A stretch of 64,000 nucleotides of DNA. It comes from Dichetophora obliterata. Taxonomy: Eukaryota; Arthropoda; Insecta; Diptera; Sciomyzidae. Shown piece by piece: positions 1 through 10,714 of the stretch; the first letter of the stretch is position 1; the number at the start of each line of letters is the position of its first letter. The notes under the pieces were generated by a model. That model did not search any database. It was not told the DNA's origin and was given only the letters and a program-made list of their open reading frames with translations. The stretch spans positions 211,895,500 to 211,959,499 of the forward strand of contig OY986439.1 of the NCBI GenBank assembly GCA_963920525.1. Reading direction: 5' to 3'. Made by a program: the position numbers and the translations under genes.

Positions 1-224
1 CTTCAATGAGAGGGAGAAGGATTTTTTAATATAAGAAAGTATTAATACTAATTGGCAGGGCTGGTCTTAACCACTTAGGCGCCTAGGGAGAGATATGCAT
101 TTAGCGACCTTTTATATATCATTATAATTAAAACAGATTTTCAATATTGTACCATATTTATTATTGAATTAATAGATACTATACATTAGGGTGCATTGTT
201 TTTTTTTTTTAATTCACTTCTAAT

Positions 225-2232
225 CAGTGGCGGATCTAGAAATTGGTCGTGGGGGATGGGGCTAATAAGCAAATTAGTTTTTTTTATTCATTGTATTTAT
301 TGATGTATTACATAGTAAACTTATTTTTATAAATTATATTTACGTTTTAAATATCATGAGTATATAATTGCAAAACATATCAAAAGTTTAAAATTTATAT
401 AATTTGTAAAAATTGAAAGAAAAGATGTAGCTAATGATTATATTCCCATGATTATATTCAACATCCCAATTCGTGTTACTCATGCGTCGATTTTTGAATT
501 TACAAAAAATTTCAGCGATTTCCTCTGGGTTAATATCAATTTCTTTGTGAATGTTTGATAGGGCTAAACCATTTAGCCGATTTTATGCCATAGTTGATCT
601 TAAGAAGGTTTTCAATCTTCTCAATACTGGAAAACTTCTTTCAGCAGTAGATGAAGTCACTGGAACAACTGCTATCGTTTTTTTAAGTAACAATATGTTA
701 GGGAAGAAATGTTCGTAATCCTTGGCAATAATTAATTTTATGGTATCCATCACTGTTGTTGCTGTTTTTAGATCTGTTTTAGAACAATATCGTTGCCAAA
801 GAACTATTTTGGCATTCAGCTCTGCTTCTGTTAACACGTTCAAACTATTATTATATATTGAGGCTGCCTTTGATATTCATCTAATAAAAATTTGCCTTGA
901 TTGCTCGGTCCTAAGCTCTCCAAAGGTAGTATATCCTGAAACTTGCCTTTAAATTTAAGTTTCAAGGAGGAAATCATGTAGTCCAGGTATGGATAGAAGG
1001 GCGTATCGAATTACATTTTTTTCGAATTTCATATTCTAAGAGGTCTCAAAAGTTGCATTATTGGGTAGTCAGGATCTCCCAAAAAAATTTCAGAAAAAAA
1101 TAAGGATATCTTTCTCTCCCGCAAGGACAAAGTTATTTTTTAAGAAAAACAGTAAAAAATCACGATCTCAAAATGCTTTAATTTTTGTAAGAAAAACTAC
1201 ATATGTGTTAAAGCAAAAGTAAATATGAACTTTAACTAACAATATTTTGGCAAACACGATGCTACTCTTGGTTTTTACCCAAAAGGTTCTGTGTGAAGGA
1301 TATTCGAATCTGAAGATACACTCAAGATAGCACAGAACTTTTAATTGTTTTCTGATTTGATACAGTCTTTAAAGACTTTCCTTAAATATGGCGAACTAAT
1401 AATTTGTATATTTTTTGCGTATGCATTTTGTTGTTTTGAAGAAATGTATACTTGAATGCAATTTTTTAACTTTTGGGCACTAGAAGTGGTACCGAAGATA
1501 ATTTCCTTAATTTAGATTCTTCATATATTTCTGAACAACACCAAAATAATCAATTCAATATGGGGAAGCGTGGGGTTTTTAATTCGATAATTTTAACACG
1601 GTTTTCACTAAAAAATTAAACATAACAAATAACAACGATAAATTGTTTTTTATATGCTAAATTTTATGTAAGTGAATTGAAATAATAACTAATTAAAAAA
1701 GCACATCAATAGAAATTTGTGTCAATAATCATGATTTTTTATAATTTTATCGCGAAGGAATTAGTGCATCGATCACATTGAAAGAAGGATTAACATTGGT
1801 TATTTGGAACCACTGACTACATGAGCTGAATGACTGTAGGTATTTAATATTTTTTCTTCAATTCAATTAAAGAAAAATGCCAAATATAGGCAGGCAGACA
1901 TACTTAACGTTATCGAAATACAAAAGCCAACCGTGAAAATCAAAAGCCTTCATAACATTTTGGACAAAATTACTTTTGTTTTTATGAAAAAGAAAGACCT
2001 TCAAAAATAATTTGCTAATTTATATTTTAATATTTTATAGTACACACATATTTATGAGCCACTTACTATTTTTACAATTTTAAGCTTTTCGTTCCTTCTT
2101 GCTCCTTTTCAAAAATATAAATGCTAAAATGACTCGAACCTACTGCGGACAAAGTCGCGGGTAACTGTTAGTATTTATTTAAAAAATTAAATTAAGCGTC
2201 TGGGGGGCTGCAGCCCCCATAGCCCCCCTGTG
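225..2232 (-). mobile_element. Decayed hAT-superfamily transposon
   Basis: A hAT-type terminus (CAGTGGCGGATCTAGAAA, followed by a G-rich run) starts at 225, and a hAT transposase relic lies just inside it on the minus strand. A GC-rich stretch at about 2200-2232 (GGGGGGCTGCAGCCCCCATA followed by a C run) resembles the subterminal part of the other end, but the matching terminus itself is missing, so the right boundary is inferred. No 8-bp target duplication can be paired. Another hAT-like start (CAGGGCTGGTCTTAACC) lies at 56 and may be a second, older terminus. The interior between 1020 and 2190 shows no readable coding frame. Confidence 0.55.
430..1013 (-). pseudogene. hAT transposase, C-terminal fragment (broken)
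   Basis: This is the C-terminal half of a hAT transposase, the part containing the dimerisation domain that closes the RNase-H-like catalytic core. Read on the minus strand, an upstream piece (about 1013-862) gives PFYPYLDYMISSLKLKFKGK and then ILPLESLGPSNQGKFLLDEY. After a frame change near 855 the second piece gives HFFPNILLLKKTIAVVPVTS, then STAERSFPVLRRLKTFLRST. That is the hAT signature of a hydrophobic run followed by S-x-x-ERSFS-like and LRRLKT.LRSTM. An in-frame TAA at about 585 follows, and the same frame then resumes with RLNGLALSNIHKEIDINPEE, the usual C-terminal tail of ZMYM1-like hAT proteins. One frameshift and one stop make it non-functional. The N-terminal zinc finger and catalytic residues are not recognisable upstream. 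Confidence 0.85.
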
Positions 2233-3128
2233 CAAGAGAAGGTCCACAATTAATTTCTTCAGGTGGCGCCATGCCTAGAATGTCAGCACATTGTAAAAAT
2301 TCGACTTTTTCGTAGTTGTTTGATAAATATTGATTTCTATAAAAGCGTATGCACTGAAGATCAGTGAAACAATTTTTTTATTACTGAAGTGTATGTAGAA
2401 TATGTGAAAAAATCGAAATCATAAATATAGATACAAGTCTATTTTTCAGGACGATATTTTGAACAGATCTTAGGTAAAAGTTTTTCAAATTCGTGAGAAT
2501 TCAAGCTATCTGTTTCCACTCAAGTGTAAATTTCTCTATTCAAGCATTATTGTGCTAGAATTGAGCAGATTTAAAACACATGATATTAAGAAAAAAGAGT
2601 TATAAAAGAAAAATTTCCTTAAAACTCTAGAATATTTTTTTCTAGATTCAAGTCTGCTAAGTATTTGCTTGAAATAAGAAAAACCGGCTTGATTCATGCC
2701 AACAATTTGCTGAAAATTAAAATAATTGCCAATTATTTTGGAGTCTACTTTGCGTTTTCATGTTACAAATGTAACATATATTGGTTATTTAATTTTTTGT
2801 TATTGTTTTTCAGACTCATATCTCCAATTTGCTTTTATTATTAAATTCAATAATAACACTACGAGATTTAACATTTTGGCATTTTTATTGCATCTCTTAA
2901 AACAATGCACAAAAGATTTTGTTTTTTCAAAACTGAAACAGTAAAACTCTTGGAGAAGAAAAAATGCAAACAAAAAAATTAGTAACATAAAAAATTTGTA
3001 TTTAAAAAAAAAAAATATTTTATTAAAAATCTGAAAATTTTTTTATAACGTAATGTACAAATCATATTTTTCGAAAATCTAAAAAAAAACATTATCATGA
3101 CCCTGAGTTTTGAGCAAATTTCGTATAT
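2233..3128. other. AT-rich stretch without recognised genes
   Basis: AT-rich sequence with no coding-like frame, no clear inverted or tandem repeats and no RNA gene that I can recognise. Confidence 0.4.
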
Positions 3129-3356
3129 TGAAGTGCTTGTTGCAATAACGTGATAAGCCACTTTCTTTTTTTTAGGCTTGATGAATGAATGACCAGCACC
3201 CAGCTGTTGCCTTTCAAATTTTGAACAAACTTGTAGAAGTTTCCATGTGCAATTGCATTTTTTCATACAAAAATAAATTTTTTCGAAGCTTTAAAGTCAA
3301 TTATATCAAAATATTTTCTTATGTGGCATATCACGTTCTTCGCAATAAGTCCTTTA
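3129..3356. mobile_element. Palindromic MITE, degenerate copy
   Basis: The ends are inverted copies of each other: TTGCAATAACGTGATAAGCC at the left, and a right end reading GGCATATCACGTTCTTCGCA. The interior shares the T-rich tract plus TTAGGCT and the segment TTCATACAAAAATA with the better preserved copy at 4413-4675. Its right terminus is decayed, so boundaries are approximate. Confidence 0.65.
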
Positions 3357-4250
3357 ATTATAAGAGTGGGGTCACTCTGACCCACAAAGTTGGAGCTATG
3401 AATTCTTTTTTTTTTTTGAAAATTCACTAAAAAACGATTTTTTCAAGATATTTCTCCGAAACGTTAGCTTAAAAGTTCAAAAGCTTCTTTTAAAAACTAA
3501 TAAATCGAAAAATTTACCAGTGACTTAAGAATTTTCTGTGCGCTAGCGAAAAATAGATAAAACTTAGCAGTCTATCAAATATGAAAATTTACACTTTTCA
3601 ATTTCAAAACCAAATTACTTGATTAAGTCTTGACATTAAGTCTTTTGCATGCCTCTAATACTACCTTATGTGAACTTTTGTCAACTTAAATTATTTTTTC
3701 TAAGGTTTCTTTAAATTTTGACCTATCGGTCGGAAATGGGTTAAGAAGAAACTTAAAAATAACGATGGCATCAAAGCTTTAAATCCTCACTAAAATTTTA
3801 AGAGCTTTTCTTGACAAGATTTTAGGTAACTTTATTAACAAGTAGATACCTGCTTTAATAAATTAAGTAGAAGAAATGAATTTTGTGTACAAGTCGTAAA
3901 GCTTTTAAATACCAGAAAATTTTGTTAAGTAAAGAATTTAAAAGTTTTTTGTGAAAAAAATATTTGAGGATCTTAAAAGCTTTTAAAACAAAGCAGTATT
4001 CAGGATTATGTCAGTTATTTACTTTATGTAATTTTTTTTATGAACTGTTAAAGTAAATATCAAGATTTTCTACTTTCTTATTATGCCTCTATATCTTTCT
4101 CTATGTAAAGCATAGAGTTGGATTCAATTAAAAAGCTTTAAATTTGTTTAAATTTGGCCTTATTAATATCAAAGTAACACATTCAGATTCTTGAAAAGTA
4201 GCTTCAAGCACTTCACTCGTTTAACTAAAAGCAGATAGTTCCTTACATAT

Positions 4251-4766
4251 CTGTGTCGATAAGCAGTTATCGCTTAAGTCGACTTAAGAAAAAACTGAAT
4301 TACTGGTGCAGCTATCTTCCACGCATAGAGCACTATAAACACACAAACTTTGAAGCTTTTAGCCTATCCTTAGCCAAAGTTATGACACAAAAACTAAAGA
4401 CCCTTTCATATATGAAGGGCTTATTGCAATAACGTGATAAGCCACATGATCTCAAAAATCAATTTTTTTTTTAGGCTGAAAACATTACTCAATGCATCGC
4501 TAATAACCAGTGAAGAGATTTTGGCTATTCCTTATTAATTAACCGGCCTATTTGGTAAAATTTTTCGTGTTCAATTCTATTTCTTCATACAAAAATACAT
4601 TTTTTCAAAACTTTAGAGTTGATTATTTCATAATATTTTTATATGGCTTATCATGTTCTTGCAATAAGCCCTTCATATGTATCTGATATGGCGATTGAAA
4701 ACTTTGAATCAAGATTTCTCGAAACTTTGAAATCAGACTTAATCTGTTATTGCTTATAGACACAGA
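4251..4766. mobile_element. MITE with ends CTGTGTCGATAAGC, interrupted by a second MITE
   Basis: Left end CTGTGTCGATAAGCAGTTAT and right end ATTGCTTATAGACACAG are inverted repeats that continue inward through CGCTTAAGTC and GACTTAA. The same element, uninterrupted, is present at 31161-31374, including the shared internal AGCCAAAGTTATGACACAAA and ATGGCGATTGAAAACTTTGA. In this copy a 263-bp MITE sits in the middle. Without it the element would be about 250 bp. Confidence 0.8.
4413..4675. mobile_element. TA-flanked palindromic MITE nested in another MITE
   Basis: Terminal inverted repeats begin TGAAGGGCTTATTGCAATAA and end with TTGCAATAAGCCCTTCA, with further pairing inward (CGTGATAAGCCAC against ATGGCTTATCATG). 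TA dinucleotides flank both ends (4411-4412, 4676-4677), the target duplication typical of Tc1/mariner-type elements. It carries no coding capacity. Confidence 0.8.
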
Positions 4767-5060
4767 TATTTACATTTTACCTCCTTTAGCATTACAAAAA
4801 TTTCGCAATTTGCTTTGCCGTCGGTAATATTTGCAAAAATATCAAGATCACCACACAAAAAGCTCTAAAACAGCCATTAAAGTGTGCTTTGGGAAAAACT
4901 CCATTAATCCGTAAAATCGAATTTTTCCCCACTTAGTTGTAAAACGAAAACTAGCGAGCTTAAAGCTCACCTTTTAGCTAAACAAAACACCCACTTTGAA
5001 ATGGCAGATAAAGTTTCAATATGGCCAAAATGCAAATAGTAGGGAATAATTCCTGATTTA

Positions 5061-5087
5061 CTACAACAACAACAACAACAACAACAA
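5061..5087. repeat. (CAA)n microsatellite
   Basis: About nine CAA units. Confidence 0.95.
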
Positions 5088-5880
5088 AAATAAAACAAAT
5101 TTAATCTCTGTGTAAAAGTTTAATGCACTTCATGTGCGTCGTACAGCGACAGAGATGCAAAAAGCAAAAAAAAAACAAAACAAAAATAATATAAATACAA
5201 GAAGTTAAAAGAAAACAAAAACAAAAATAAACTGAAAATTATAAAAATTCAGTATTGAGTCAAGAGAGCCAACTGACGCTTTAAGCTCTCAAGGTGAATA
5301 AGTTGAGTTGCTTACATATTCACCAAACACAAAAACAGGAAAAAAACACAACGTGCTACCAAAAACTTGGCTTGGCACATTATTACAACAAAGACTGTCA
5401 TGGCAGCAACTACGCATAAACTACGTGATGGCAGTTTTACCGACGGCATAAATGGGCACATTAAAAAAAAGGTAGTTAAAAATAGTAGTAGCTGCCGGAG
5501 TGCAAGTTGCATGCATGCAGGCAAATATCGAGCGAAAAATACGTCAAAAAAATGAGAGTCAGGCAGAAGAGATACGATGAAAGTGAGAGAGCGCCTAAAG
5601 TCCATTGAAATTATTTTTTTCCAAACGAAGGCATCACCAATACCACCACCAACAACACCAAAGCAACAAAAAAAACCCACCAACACATGCAGCTCACACT
5701 CTCTCCTTCACTCTCGTCAGTAGCGCATGGTTATTGCTCTCGCTCGCTCAACGTGCACAACGAAAAAAAAAATGCGAATTCGATTTCGATAAACGAACGA
5801 ACGAACTCGAACGACAGCAAATAGATAGATTTTAACAAACCTGATTGGATGTTATTGACTGCGGTGCTTTAACGTTCTTC

Positions 5881-5905
5881 ACACACACACACACACACAC
5901 ACACA
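5881..5905. repeat. (AC)n microsatellite
   Basis: Uninterrupted AC dinucleotide run of about 12 units. Confidence 0.95.
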
Positions 5906-6054
5906 TCCTCAAACGAACATACGCACGCACACATGCTTGCATGTATACATGTAGTTACGCATACAGCTGCACTTAAGCGCACACAAACACTTGGCAACGT
6001 CATATATGCTGATTTATATACATACTATAGCTGGGAAAAAACGTCCATATAAGT

Positions 6055-6083
6055 CGTTGTTGTTGTTGTTGTTGTTGTTGTTG
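6055..6083. repeat. (TTG)n microsatellite
   Basis: About nine uninterrupted TTG units. Frame shadows of it give poly-leucine peptides that should not be read as protein. Confidence 0.95.
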
Positions 6084-6942
6084 CTTTGTTTTTGTTTTTT
6101 CTCGTCGCTCTTGTATTGGACTTCAATAACAGCGTGCGAGCGAGCTAGCAACACGTTTCAGTGTTGTCAATGCAAATGATTCTTGGTTTGTGTGATTTCG
6201 TTTTTTTTCATTTTATTTCTTGTCAATGATAAACAGGCTTTTTTTATTTTATTTGTTCCATTACCTTTTTTTTAAGTGTTTTTGTTTTTTGCTTATTTGC
6301 ACTGCTCTTTGATTTAAACAATAAAGAAAAAAAATTATATTTAGTGTATTGTTTTGTGTGCTCCAAAGAATCATCGTTGCTAGTTTGATTTCAGAGAGCA
6401 ATAAAGAGAGCGCGGTGGAGCTTTGTGAGCGCCAATACAACAAGTCAGAGGAGGAGGCAATCTTACAAAGATAAGCTAGCTTAACGGACATTTTTTTTCT
6501 CTTGCATCTGTGAAGCAGTTATGGAGGCATTCGTGGGGAGCATCTTAGTTATAGATTTGCGGTTTTTTCTCGATTTTTATTTGATTTGCCAGACGACAGT
6601 GTTGTATTGTGGGTTAAGGTTTGCTGACGGGGGACATGAATTTGGCACAAGCAAGAGAAAAAGTCGGAATAATTTACAAGTTAGCGGAATTTTCATCATA
6701 AAAAAAGCTAAATACGAAAAAATAATATTGTTTGAAAAATAATGGCTTCCTTTCGTCATTAGTAATGGCTTCCTTTTTTCGTCCAAAAAAAAAAAAAAAT
6801 TAAAATGTATTTACAATAAAAAAAAAAATAGGTTGCGAGTATTGAAAAAAAAACTTAAACAATAAAAAGTTAAAAAAACAGCTTTAGAAAATATCGTCCA
6901 ATGCAAAGTCGCCCCAAAATGAAAATAAAAGTTTATCAAAAA

Positions 6943-7125
6943 CAAGGCTCATTTATAATATAAGGTGGTGACACTTGAGAGCGAGCTCGGTCGAACTGTC
7001 AGAATAGATGAAAAGGAATCAAGAAAATGAATACATAGAACAATCATAGGCACAGTGACAGTTCAAGCAAAGACGGAAAAAGAGTGCTTTTCTCTCAAGA
7101 GCCACAACCTTATAAATGAGCCTTG
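6943..7125. mobile_element. hAT-type MITE, 183 bp, with 8-bp target duplications
   Basis: Inverted ends CAAGGCTCATTTATAA and TTATAAATGAGCCTTG, with pairing extending inward (AAGGTGGTG against CACAACCTT; ACTTGAGAG against CTCTCAAGA). Perfect 8-bp direct duplications ATCAAAAA lie at 6935-6942 and 7126-7133. The 8-bp duplication and the short TIR starting CA are hAT hallmarks. No coding capacity, so it must have been moved by a transposase encoded elsewhere. Confidence 0.9.
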
Positions 7126-7692
7126 ATCAAAAACAATATAAAAAAAGGGCAAAACAAAAAACGAGTTCGTTGGCGCAGGCTGCTACTGCACAGCCCTCCC
7201 TCCCCATGTTCAGCAGTTCGTTTTTCACTACCAGCATCCAGGGCAGTTTGTAAAATTCAGGGAGACAGCACCGCCTTGAGGCGTACCTCTTGTCACTGAT
7301 CTTATGTCGCTATATGCACCTAGGTCTAATAGGATTAGTCTGCATTTGAATAGCTTATCTAGAAGATGACGTTATTGAAAGCTCCCTCTATGTCAAGGAA
7401 AGCACCTGAAGTGCATTCGTTATGCAGTAAGGCTCTTTCGGTAGTCCCGACCAGTGACTATCCGTTTCCACGTACCTTCTCTTGCTATAAGCATGCTGCG
7501 ATGACGATAGGAGTGCAGAGTCAATGTTGCTGCGAAGATACAGATCTACCAGGCATTCTAACGTCTTCAGGAGGAATGAAATTAGGCTAATGGATCGGTA
7601 ATCTGTAGGAGTGGTGTATGATGTCTTCCCTGCTTTAGGTATAAAGACCACCCTTGCTTTATTTCAAGCGTTAGGAATATATGTTAGGCATA

Positions 7693-7957
7693 TGGGCATT
7701 TCCACCAAAATGCCCAGATTTTTTGATTATATGAATACAGAGAAAAACCACTTCCATTTTTTGTATCGTAACGCGTCCTCTTTTGATTACTTACAATACT
7801 TCCGATCGCTACCACTTTTTACACTAAATATAGTACTACTAGAGTGCTGTCCAAAAATTAAAACAGGACAAAAAGGTTTAAATATTTTATTGCTTTTTTA
7901 ATTTTTGAAAACAAAAAAGGCGTACGAACGTTACGTACGTGACTATGGAAATGCTCA
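7693..7957. mobile_element. TA-flanked MITE, 265 bp, inserted in the LINE
   Basis: Ends TGGGCATTTCCAC and TATGGAAATGCTCA are near-inverted, with TA on both sides (7691-7692, 7958-7959). Removing it joins the LINE coding sequence as NGCICLTYIPNA on the minus strand, as expected for the RT. The right end shares AGGCGTACGAA and GGAAATGC with the longer copy at 8844-9618. Confidence 0.8.
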
Positions 7958-8843
7958 TATGCAGCCGTTGAATATAATACGAAGCCAGGGCATAATATAA
8001 TCAGCAGCCTCTTGTATTTTTACGGTTAAGCACTATCAGTCCTTGGTGATTTTAGGGCTTGAAGCTGTTTACCTCCCATTTAAGTTTCCTATCGAAAACG
8101 TTGCCCTCGGTGTCCTGCTGTGAACAGCTAGGGTTAGACATTTGTGCACCTGTAGGCGCACCGCTACCATGGAAGTGAGCCTGTCTAGTAGGAGGTTGAG
8201 AGAATCCTCACTAGACATTGTCCTTTTGCCATCCGACCTTTTAAGATAACCGGGTGTGCTAGCAAGAATCTTGCGCAGCCTGGAAGTCTCTGAAATTTCT
8301 TCAACTCCTTCACAGAATTGTTTTCAGGTGGTTCTGTTAGCTTTCTTGGTTTCAGTTTTGAAAGATTTAAGGACTATTTTGTAGGTTGCCCATTTAAGCT
8401 CAGCTCTCGAGCGCTGTGCCGCGTTAAAAAGCCTTCTGCATAGAACTAAAGCCCATTTAGTATGGAGGACCACCACTTTGGTTTGAACTTCCCTTTTGTT
8501 GTCTTTTCAGGACCTGAGAAAGCCAGTGAGCAATTCATTGCTTTTGTTAATGCATCGACTAGACCATCTAGATCAGTTGCCGATTTTGGCTTGGCAGTCG
8601 AAATTGATGACAAAGATTTAGCCAAAGTCCTTCTATATAAACCCTAGACTATCTTCCGAATGTTAGTTGGGAGGAGTGTCTTGTATTACATACTCAATAT
8701 AGCGCTGATTGGAGTAGGAGTGCTCTTCTGACTCCTTTCACTCATCAATTTTGTCGCAGATGAATTCTAAGACTAAAGTAATATCCAGAAGTTCTTTTTT
8801 ATTTGTGATAATAAACGTGGGTTCATCACCCCTATTATATATA

Positions 8844-9618
8844 TGGGCATATCCACAGAAAAGTCAACCGTGACCAAAAAGAAAACTTTTTAAAAACGTA
8901 TTATTTTATGATATTAAATAAGAGAAGCACTTTAATTTTATTAGTTTAAGCAACTTATACATAAATTCATTAACCATGATGATTAAATCGTCTGCACTGT
9001 TCCATAAATGTAGTTTTTCTTTTTCGTAAATGTTTAGTAAATGTTTCGTAAGCTTTTTTGTTTTAGTAAAAATGGAAGGCATTGGCTAAAGATAATGAAA
9101 AAATGGTTGAGGCAAGGCAAGGAAAATATATTAAATTTGTTTTTCAATTACTAAATTACATAATTACTTAACCACCTAATTACTTAATTACAACATTCAA
9201 CTGCAATGGCAAAAAATGTCGCGTGATAAATGTCGCGTGATAAATGTCGCGTGTTAAATTAAACTTATGCTAAAAAAAAACTAATACAAGTATGTCCACA
9301 TGACAATTATCAGTAGAAAGCCACTTTAATCCATTTTAGTTTAAAATATATCGTACTAAAATTTGTTGTTCCCTTTCGTAGATTTCTGCATTTTTCTAGA
9401 TGCAGTCGAAAACGAGTACCTTTTTTTCGCGTGCTATATCCCATGTGTATTGCTTATATATTGCAAACCTAATATCCACAGAACCTAACTTTTGTATTAA
9501 CCATAATGCTACTAAAATGCTATCGAAAAATAAAAAGATAAAAAATTGTTGTTGCGTTTTTTTGTTTTTGCACCTTAAAGGCGTACGAATGTCGCGTTCT
9601 TGACTGTGGAAATGCCCA
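8844..9618. mobile_element. TA-flanked MITE, 775 bp, inserted in the LINE endonuclease
   Basis: Ends TGGGCATATCCACAG and CTGTGGAAATGCCCA, flanked by TA (8842-8843, 9619-9620). It sits inside the LINE endonuclease region: GEKAELLFDCVIS-like coding lies on one side and NRGDEPTF on the other. Three tandem copies of a 14-bp unit (AATGTCGCGTGATA) lie at about 9215-9257, and the same ATGTCGCGT core recurs near the right terminus (about 9589), so these may be transposase-binding sites. The reading frames inside look spurious. Confidence 0.8.
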
Positions 9619-9986
9619 TATACTTATTACGCAATCGAAAAGTAACTCAGCCTTTTCCCCACACGGAGTAGTGCGTGTTAGCGTTGGCCGAAATAATGAC
9701 CCCCCCTCAACGCATATCACGAGAATCGCCCACCGGCTTCCTGAGGTTGTCTGGAGGCGGACTTTCGTCATGAGAGAAGTAGGCTGTGACTAACCAGTAT
9801 ATGCCCTCATCTCAATCGCAGTATCTAAAACCCTTCGTCCTCAATCCGCATACCCTGCCACCACATACCCAGGATTCTTGAATGAGGGCTACATCGAATC
9901 CACCCTCTTTCAGGTGGACTGTGAGAATCACCGATGCGAGTTTAAAGTGGTGAAGGTTTATCTGGAGCACCTTCATCAACTCCAGA

Positions 9987-10530
9987 TTAATGGCAGGTCA
10001 CCACCGTTGTGTCAGCCTCTTCCTCCACGGATGGCTCATCCTCCAGAGGAGCATTCTCGTGGTAGAGACCCGAAACCCTGGTAAAGTCAACCGAGTCAAC
10101 TGACATTACCTCCTCCAGGTTTAAACCTGAAGACTCTGGAGAAGAAGTACCAGGGACTCCCTTCCTTTCTTCTAGGAGCTTTAGATATTTATGCATAAAA
10201 ATGCATTATGACAGCGATCGGGAGGACCAGGATTCTTCTTCAAGACCTGAAAGAAGATGCAGACTAATGCGGCCTCCACCCGCCTCCATTTGCCCCGAAG
10301 AAGTGTCCCATACGCCCTCTGCGTTTCAATGAAACCCAGAACCATGCCTTGCCCCTTGGCCACTTCACATATGACCTGGCTTCAGTGCACTTTCTAACCT
10401 TCTTCGGCCTTTTAGTTGCAGGTATCTTCTCCGTCGACATCTGACTTTTGCTCGAATTAGCAAATTCGGGCTTTTGGAAAGCAGCCTTAGGAGGAAGACC
10501 TGCTTTTGCTATCTGACTCTTCAGCCTCAA
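9987..10530 (-). pseudogene. LINE ORF1 remnant
   Basis: Minus-strand frames directly upstream of ORF2 give a charged, low-hydrophobicity protein in pieces: KKVRKCTEARSYVKWPRG, then VLGFIETQRAYGTLLRGKWR, then an acidic C-terminus ending DEPSVEEEADTTVVTCH before a stop at 9987-9989. Position and composition fit the nucleic-acid-binding ORF1 (Gag-like) protein of a non-LTR element, which packages the RNA. ORF1 and ORF2 appear to meet or overlap, as is common in this group. No CCHC knuckle is visible in the surviving parts. At least two frame changes break it. Confidence 0.6.
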
Positions 10531-10714
10531 ATGTTTAATAAAAACTTATTTTATATCTGAATATTAGTTCTGAATTCTGAATAGCTTGTTATAAATGCGC
10601 TTCCTTTTAAAATTCAGCTTAAATTTGAAATATTCGGGAAGAATCAGCAAATTTCAATAATTTTGTATTAAAAAAGCAAATTTTTGTGCTGAAATGAAGT
10701 TACAAAATGTTATC

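Larger units (their letters stand above)
5089..6942. other. Simple-repeat-rich stretch without recognised genes
   Basis: Holds several GA/CT-rich and purine-rich patches (around 5565-5600, 5700-5760 and 6390-6420), an AC microsatellite, a TTG microsatellite and long A or T runs. The open frames here are built from these low-complexity runs. I see no splice-linked coding segments. Confidence 0.4.
7155..9985 (-). pseudogene. LINE ORF2: endonuclease and reverse transcriptase (broken)
   Basis: ORF2 of a non-LTR element nicks target DNA and primes reverse transcription there. Minus-strand pieces in order: endonuclease start KVLQINLHHFKLASVILTVH and DVALIQESWVCGGRVCGL (about 9978-9840); the SANANTHYSVWG segment near 9690, matching the D-A-N-A-H-H-x-x-W-G block of the family; then, beyond the first MITE, RGDEPTFIITNKKELLDITL and RYIEY (8830-8690), the endonuclease C-terminus. 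Next come KGKFKPKWWSS (about 8490), a linker to 7970, the second MITE, then ARVVFIPKAGKTSYTTPTDY (7660-7600), the FLDIEGAFNNV core with the first catalytic aspartate (about 7400), TRGTPQGGAVSL (about 7290) and a ruined YADD box reading ACANEL (about 7160). Several frameshifts and stops. Not functional. Confidence 0.85.
7150..10545 (-). mobile_element. LOA-like non-LTR retrotransposon (LINE), decayed and interrupted
   Basis: Read on the minus strand, the element runs from an ORF1 remnant (10530-9987) into ORF2 with an AP-like endonuclease (9980-9621, continued 8841-8650) and a reverse transcriptase (8640-7155). It stops just after the position of the catalytic Y-x-D-D box, so the RT thumb, the rest of the C-terminus and the 3' tail are missing. 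Most LINE fossils are 5'-truncated, so loss of the 3' end here suggests a later deletion. Two copies of one TA-flanked MITE family split it. The LOA/Bilbo assignment comes from the style of the endonuclease start and of the VVFIPKAGK RT block, and is tentative. Confidence 0.8.

Noticed and set aside
5560..5760. Possible GAGA-type promoter or enhancer
   Set aside because: Purine-rich GAGAG patches are present, but no TATA, initiator or downstream coding exon supports a promoter call.
5312..5835. Overlapping open frames on both strands
   Set aside because: Both come from CA/GA-rich low-complexity DNA; mutually antisense and without domains.
8462..8647. 61-residue plus-strand frame
   Set aside because: Antisense shadow of the LINE ORF2 linker region, whose minus-strand reading (KPKWWSS) is the meaningful one.
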